From NCBI GenBank assembly GCA_017617805.1, contig JAFZVN010000061.1:1-34713 (forward strand): 34,713 nucleotides of DNA, read 5' to 3'. The position numbers and the translations under genes are program-made. Under the pieces are notes generated by a model. It worked only from the letters and a program-made list of their open reading frames with translations, made no database searches and was not told the origin of the DNA. Source of the stretch: Bacteroidaceae bacterium. Its GTDB lineage: Bacteria > Bacteroidota > Bacteroidia > Bacteroidales > Bacteroidaceae. Below, piece after piece: positions 31,304-34,713 of this stretch (positions are counted from its first letter, which is position 1; every line of letters begins with the position of its first letter).

Positions 31304-33991
31304 CTACTCAACCTTGCAGGGAATGAGGCGGACGGGACTGTTGAGACCGGAGGGGACAGTGTCCCAGCGGTCGTAGAGGGTCTTCTTGTAGTTGAGATCG
31401 ACGACGTTGATTTCCTTGAAGCGGCGCCACTGGATGCCCTGGCGGTCGAGCTGGGCAATGCGGTTGGCTGGCAGGTTGGCCACCTCGATGCGGAGGGTGT
31501 TGTCGGTGTCGGGCTTGAGGTAGGACGTGATGTCCACCTGATAGGGAACGGCGAAGAGCATGCCTGCATCCTGTCCGTTGACGTAGACATGGGCGGTCTC
31601 GCGGACATCGCCGAGGTCGAGCAGATAGGCCATGCTGGGCGACCACTGGGCCTTGGGGATGCGGATGGTGGCGGAGTATATGCCCGTCGCCATGGTGGTG
31701 TTGAGGATGCTGTCGCCGAGAGATGTCCACGCCTTGGCTGCACCCGGCATCTGGTAGGTCTTCTGGATGGGCACTGGAGCGGCATCGCGGAAGGTGAGCG
31801 TCCATTGCTCGACGGGCTGGATGGCGGCGGTGGGCTTGAGGTATCGGTGGGGAGCGATGGATGCGGTGGATGGCTGGGTGAAAGTGCGGAGGATGATGCT
31901 CTCGCCGCTCTTGAGCTGGAGCCTCACCCTACCCTTCGCGTCGGTCTTGGCCTGGGTAATCTGTCCGTTCATGGGATTGTAGAACACGACGCTCTTGGCC
32001 TGAACGCCCAATGAGACGTAGGCATCCACGTCGTTGGGCTGGAGATTGGAGACGAAATAGTGGTGGCCCGTGGGATTCTTGCGACGGATGCAGCTGAGTC
32101 CCTGCTCGGTGCGCATGGCCTCGGGATGTGCCGCCGTGAACTGGAGCCCGTCGGCATAGTGGGGCGTGGTGATGATGGAGCCCTTGCCCCAGCGCGTGGC
32201 CATGGCCTGCTCGGGATGGAAGGTGACGCGGCTCTGGAGCTCGCTCATGAGTTGGGCAAAGACACGACGCTCCTCATCCTTGCCATAGCCTGGCACGGAC
32301 TGTGGGAATGAGCCGACGAACACGACCTGTCCGCCCCGGTCGGCGAAGTCCAGAAGGCGTTGCAATGTGGCAGCAGGCATGAAGCGGACATCGGGCACGA
32401 GCACAGCGGAATAGGAGGATGTGGAGTCGAGGCGCAGGAGGTAGCGGTCGGAGATGTAATCGACGTCGTAGCCGTTGCGGATGATGGTCTGCACCGCCTC
32501 GATGAACTTGGGAGCCCGCTTCTCCATCGAATGGATGTCGAAGAGCGCGACCGTGCCGGGCTGGTCAAAGAGCATGTCGTAGTAAGGCAGATAGACCAGC
32601 AGGTCGTTGTCGGGCTCGCCCCACTGGAGGAACGACTGGCATCGCTGGATGTAGGCGGAGAAAGCGGGCATGGCCGACCACCAATTGTTGTTGGGCGTCA
32701 TATCGACGGAGGCATAGAACCGCCAGCCCGGCCACTCGGCATCCTCGGGAGAATAGCAGGAGCCATGGAAGACGACGTGGTTGACACCGGCCACGAACAT
32801 GAGATCGAGGTCGGGCTTGCACTGCGAAAGGGAGGTGCGGAAGTGCTCGGTCAGCCACGTGAAGGTCTCGGAGGAGGTGTATCGCTTGCCGGAGATATGC
32901 GCGGCGGAGGAGGCATACTTGAGCATGGAGATGTCGGAGTCGTTCTTCTTGGTGAATCCGGAGTCGCGGCGAAGTCCACGGATGCCGAAGTCGCTGAGTC
33001 CGAAGCCTTCGCACTCGGGAATATCGACGGCGGCATAGATGTCGAGCAGATTGGCAGGACTGCCGTGCGCCTGGTTGCGGGTCATGGCTCCGTGGCGATG
33101 CGCCCAGTCGGTCCATTGGGTGGTGAAGTTCTCAAGCAGGAGGTCGCCGAGGGTCTCGCGGTAGTCGCTCACGATGAGACGGTCAGCCACGGTGCGGATG
33201 GAGTCGGGCTTGGCGAGAATGTAGGTGAACGGTTGCAGGTCGTAGCCACGTCGAGCCTCAAACTCCTGATATAATGTAGGTGTCCAGTCTGCCCCATACA
33301 CCTCGTAGGAGTCGTTGAACATGACGCGAGGAAACGCCACCTGCTGATGGGCAAAGGCAGTGTCGAAACGTGCCAAGTAATGCGCCACTGCATCGCGGTC
33401 GAAGTGGTCAATCACATAGCCCTCACCCCCAGGAGCCGCACGCTTCACCTTCTGCTTGGTCAGACCGAGGTGAGCCATTCCCGCTTCGTGAGACTGCTTG
33501 ACGATAGTCCCATCGAGATTGAGTGTCAACTCGAACTCAATCCGCTTGGCTGCATCGTCCTCAGTCACCAACGGCCCACCGAACGGCCAACCCGTGCCAG
33601 TCGCCATATTCGTCTCAATGCCCAACTGGGCACCACGCTCCTCCACGTATTTCAGCATGCGCATCCATCGGGGAGAAAGGTATGGGATGTCGTTTCGGTC
33701 ATTTCCCTGCACACCATAGATGGGCGTAATCTCCACGCCACCTATGCCAGCCTTGGCAAGCGCCGTGAGATTGTAGTCCAACCCCGCAGAATCGACCGCA
33801 CTGCCCAACCACCACCATCGGGTGTAGGGTTTAGCCTCCTGCGGCATGGGAACAGCCAACTCTGCAGGACCAGTCCACTGCTGGGCATCAACAGAAACCC
33901 GCTGCTGGGCATCAACAGAAATGGAAATCAGAGAGAGACAAAGCGTCAGGAACGACGTCTTCAGCCCGAAATAGGTCGTCAGTTTATTCAT
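31304..33991 (-). CDS. GH106-like alpha-L-rhamnosidase, exported
   Basis: An 895-residue secreted glycosidase. A signal peptide (MNKLTTYFGLKTSFLTLCLS, cleaved near VDA-QQ) precedes KPYTRWWWLGSAVDSAGLDY, GIGGVEITPIYGVQGND and TNMATGTGWPFGGP. These are segments of the GH106 (BT0986-type) rhamnosidases that act on pectin side chains. Later parts read NDSYEVYGADWTPTLYQEF, a beta-galactosidase-like NH...HGSCY region and a C-terminal jelly-roll (VRETAHVYVNGQDAGMLFAV). The cleavage-site region is duplicated (ISVDAQQRVSVDAQQ) by a 24-base tandem repeat at 33878-33921. It has no neighbouring SusC/SusD genes; with the GH95 enzyme it suggests foraging on deoxyhexose-bearing glycans. Confidence 0.88.
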   Translation of the reverse strand: MNKLTTYFGLKTSFLTLCLSLISISVDAQQRVSVDAQQWTGPAELAVPMPQEAKPYTRWWWLGSAVDSAGLDYNLTALAKAGIGGVEITPIYGVQGNDRNDIPYLSPRWMRMLKYVEERGAQLGIETNMATGTGWPFGGPLVTEDDAAKRIEFELTLNLDGTIVKQSHEAGMAHLGLTKQKVKRAAPGGEGYVIDHFDRDAVAHYLARFDTAFAHQQVAFPRVMFNDSYEVYGADWTPTLYQEFEARRGYDLQPFTYILAKPDSIRTVADRLIVSDYRETLGDLLLENFTTQWTDWAHRHGAMTRNQAHGSPANLLDIYAAVDIPECEGFGLSDFGIRGLRRDSGFTKKNDSDISMLKYASSAAHISGKRYTSSETFTWLTEHFRTSLSQCKPDLDLMFVAGVNHVVFHGSCYSPEDAEWPGWRFYASVDMTPNNNWWSAMPAFSAYIQRCQSFLQWGEPDNDLLVYLPYYDMLFDQPGTVALFDIHSMEKRAPKFIEAVQTIIRNGYDVDYISDRYLLRLDSTSSYSAVLVPDVRFMPAATLQRLLDFADRGGQVVFVGSFPQSVPGYGKDEERRVFAQLMSELQSRVTFHPEQAMATRWGKGSIITTPHYADGLQFTAAHPEAMRTEQGLSCIRRKNPTGHHYFVSNLQPNDVDAYVSLGVQAKSVVFYNPMNGQITQAKTDAKGRVRLQLKSGESIILRTFTQPSTASIAPHRYLKPTAAIQPVEQWTLTFRDAAPVPIQKTYQMPGAAKAWTSLGDSILNTTMATGIYSATIRIPKAQWSPSMAYLLDLGDVRETAHVYVNGQDAGMLFAVPYQVDITSYLKPDTDNTLRIEVANLPANRIAQLDRQGIQWRRFKEINVVDLNYKKTLYDRWDTVPSGLNSPVRLIPCKVE

Positions 33992-34020
33992 CTTGTCGTT
34001 GGATTAGTCAGTTTCTTCGG

Positions 34021-34059
34021 CAAAGTTAGGACTTTTCCATAAAAAAAGCACTATCTTTG
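34021..34059. promoter_or_regulatory. Divergent -7 elements for GH106 and upxY
   Basis: TAACTTTG on the minus strand (34021-34028) lies 30 bases from the GH106 start. TATCTTTG on the plus strand (34052-34059) lies 26 bases from the upxY start. Neither has a good TTTG at the usual spacing. Confidence 0.55.
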
Positions 34060-34084
34060 CACGGATTTTACCGAAAACGGACAC

Positions 34085-34651
34085 ATGGAAGCCTCAACGG
34101 AAACAAAAACACTCACTCCGAGCCTACAGGACGAGCCCAAATGGTTCGCCCTCAAGGTGAGCCGCAAGGAAGCACTCGCCATCAAAGTGATGGAGGATGC
34201 AGGCGTGCGCACCTACTGCCCCATGGCTGCCACGGACACAACCATCCACGGCAAAAAGATGATTGTGGAACGTCCGATCATCCCCAACACCGTCTTCGTC
34301 TTCGCTCCCTTCCGCAAAGTGAACGCGCTGAAGAACCAACACCCCTTCATCACCTACTGCTACAAGAAGTTGGACGGCAAATTCAAAATTCTCCAAGTGC
34401 CCACCCGCGAGATGGAACGCTTCATCGACTCCTCTACCAAGATGAAGAACGACATCACCTACTTCAGTCCCGATGAAGTGGAACTGAAACAAGGCGACCG
34501 CGTCAAGATTGTCGGCGGCCTCTTCGACGGCTACGAAGGCACCCTCCTCAAAGCCAAAGGCCGTGCCAAACGCATGTTCCTCATCAACTTCGAAATGCTC
34601 GGCGCATTGGGCACACACATTGAGCCTCAATACATCAGGGTCATCAAATAA
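34085..34651 (+). CDS. UpxY family transcription antiterminator (NusG-like)
   Basis: A 188-residue specialized NusG paralogue. The N-terminal NGN domain has KWFALKVSRKEALAIKVMED and a polymerase-facing surface (VRTYCPM, ERPIIPNTVFVFAPF). The C-terminal KOW motif is at about 140-170 (ELKQGDRVKIVGGLFDGYEG). In Bacteroides such proteins prevent early termination in the leader of the capsule operon they head, so a polysaccharide locus may follow outside the window. No UpxZ-like gene is seen before the end. After the stop there is only a purine-rich repeat. Confidence 0.9.
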   Translation: MEASTETKTLTPSLQDEPKWFALKVSRKEALAIKVMEDAGVRTYCPMAATDTTIHGKKMIVERPIIPNTVFVFAPFRKVNALKNQHPFITYCYKKLDGKFKILQVPTREMERFIDSSTKMKNDITYFSPDEVELKQGDRVKIVGGLFDGYEGTLLKAKGRAKRMFLINFEMLGALGTHIEPQYIRVIK

Positions 34652-34652
34652 G

Positions 34653-34713
34653 AAGTAGCAAGGTGGAAGGGAGAAGAAAGGGAGTAGGAAGGGAGAAGGA
34701 AGGGAGAAGGAAG
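34653..34713 (+). repeat. Purine-rich tandem repeat at window end
   Basis: Repeats of gggagaaggaag and variants, nearly all A and G on this strand, run off the right edge directly behind the upxY stop. Confidence 0.8.

Noticed and set aside
32360-33274. 304-residue plus-strand frame
   Set aside because: Antisense to the GH106 gene; Gly/Val/Glu-rich shadow without domain features.
27040-33991. A polysaccharide utilization locus
   Set aside because: Two glycosidases are present but no SusC/SusD pair, no sulfatase and no hybrid two-component or anti-sigma regulator; unrelated genes lie between.
1-34713. CRISPR array or transposase
   Set aside because: The repeats lack regular spacing with unique spacers, and no cas or transposase gene is visible.

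Overview
The window looks like the chromosome of a Bacteroidales bacterium, most likely Prevotellaceae. The evidence is the Bacteroidetes-type promoter (TTTG, a gap of about 19-20 bases, then TAnnTTTG) in front of many genes, PorT of type IX secretion, a UpxY antiterminator, a BspA-like leucine-rich repeat protein, HU-like and smalltalk proteins, and the arginine gene order argR-GNAT-argG-argC-argD. There is one tRNA, no rRNA, no CRISPR array and no transposase.

Layout. 0-0.4 kb: the end of an HU-like gene, then a 34-residue smalltalk protein. 0.6-4.7 kb: an unknown protein, exonuclease VII (xseA, xseB), ndk and an M23 peptidase. 4.8-10.8 kb: a co-directional run of DUF1599, a DoxX/MauE-like protein, tpiA, a SPOR protein, folE and dnaG, closed by a terminator and a tRNA-Leu(CAA) on the other strand. 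11-15.8 kb: proC (minus) beside porT, glycosyltransferase, radC, MIP18-type Fe-S protein and lpxH. 16.4-20.2 kb: a minus-strand operon of BlaI-type repressor, M56/TonB-type sensor peptidase and leucine-rich surface protein. 20.3-21.8 kb: a predicted small RNA, a holin-like protein and a second HU-like protein. 21.8-27 kb: the arginine operon. 27-34 kb: two exported glycosidases on the minus strand (GH95 fucosidase, GH106 rhamnosidase) around a Pat-type acetyltransferase and an AEC transporter. 34.1 kb: a UpxY antiterminator, which usually opens a capsule locus; none is visible before the window ends.

The most unusual content is the repeats. Many spacers carry inverted repeats whose arms differ from copy to copy while short GC-rich cores recur (gccatgcgg, tccggatgg). 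Related sequence also sits in frame inside coding regions: in the MIP18-type gene, in the GH95 gene and at the end of the holin-like gene. A four-helix-bundle protein of the 23S rRNA intervening-sequence family lies inside the arginine operon, enclosed by 25-base inverted repeats that match at 24 positions. A gene-less hairpin with the same inner arm sequence lies near the left end. Together they suggest a stem-enclosed, insertion-like element outside rRNA. All functional names come from reading the translations by eye; no database search was run.
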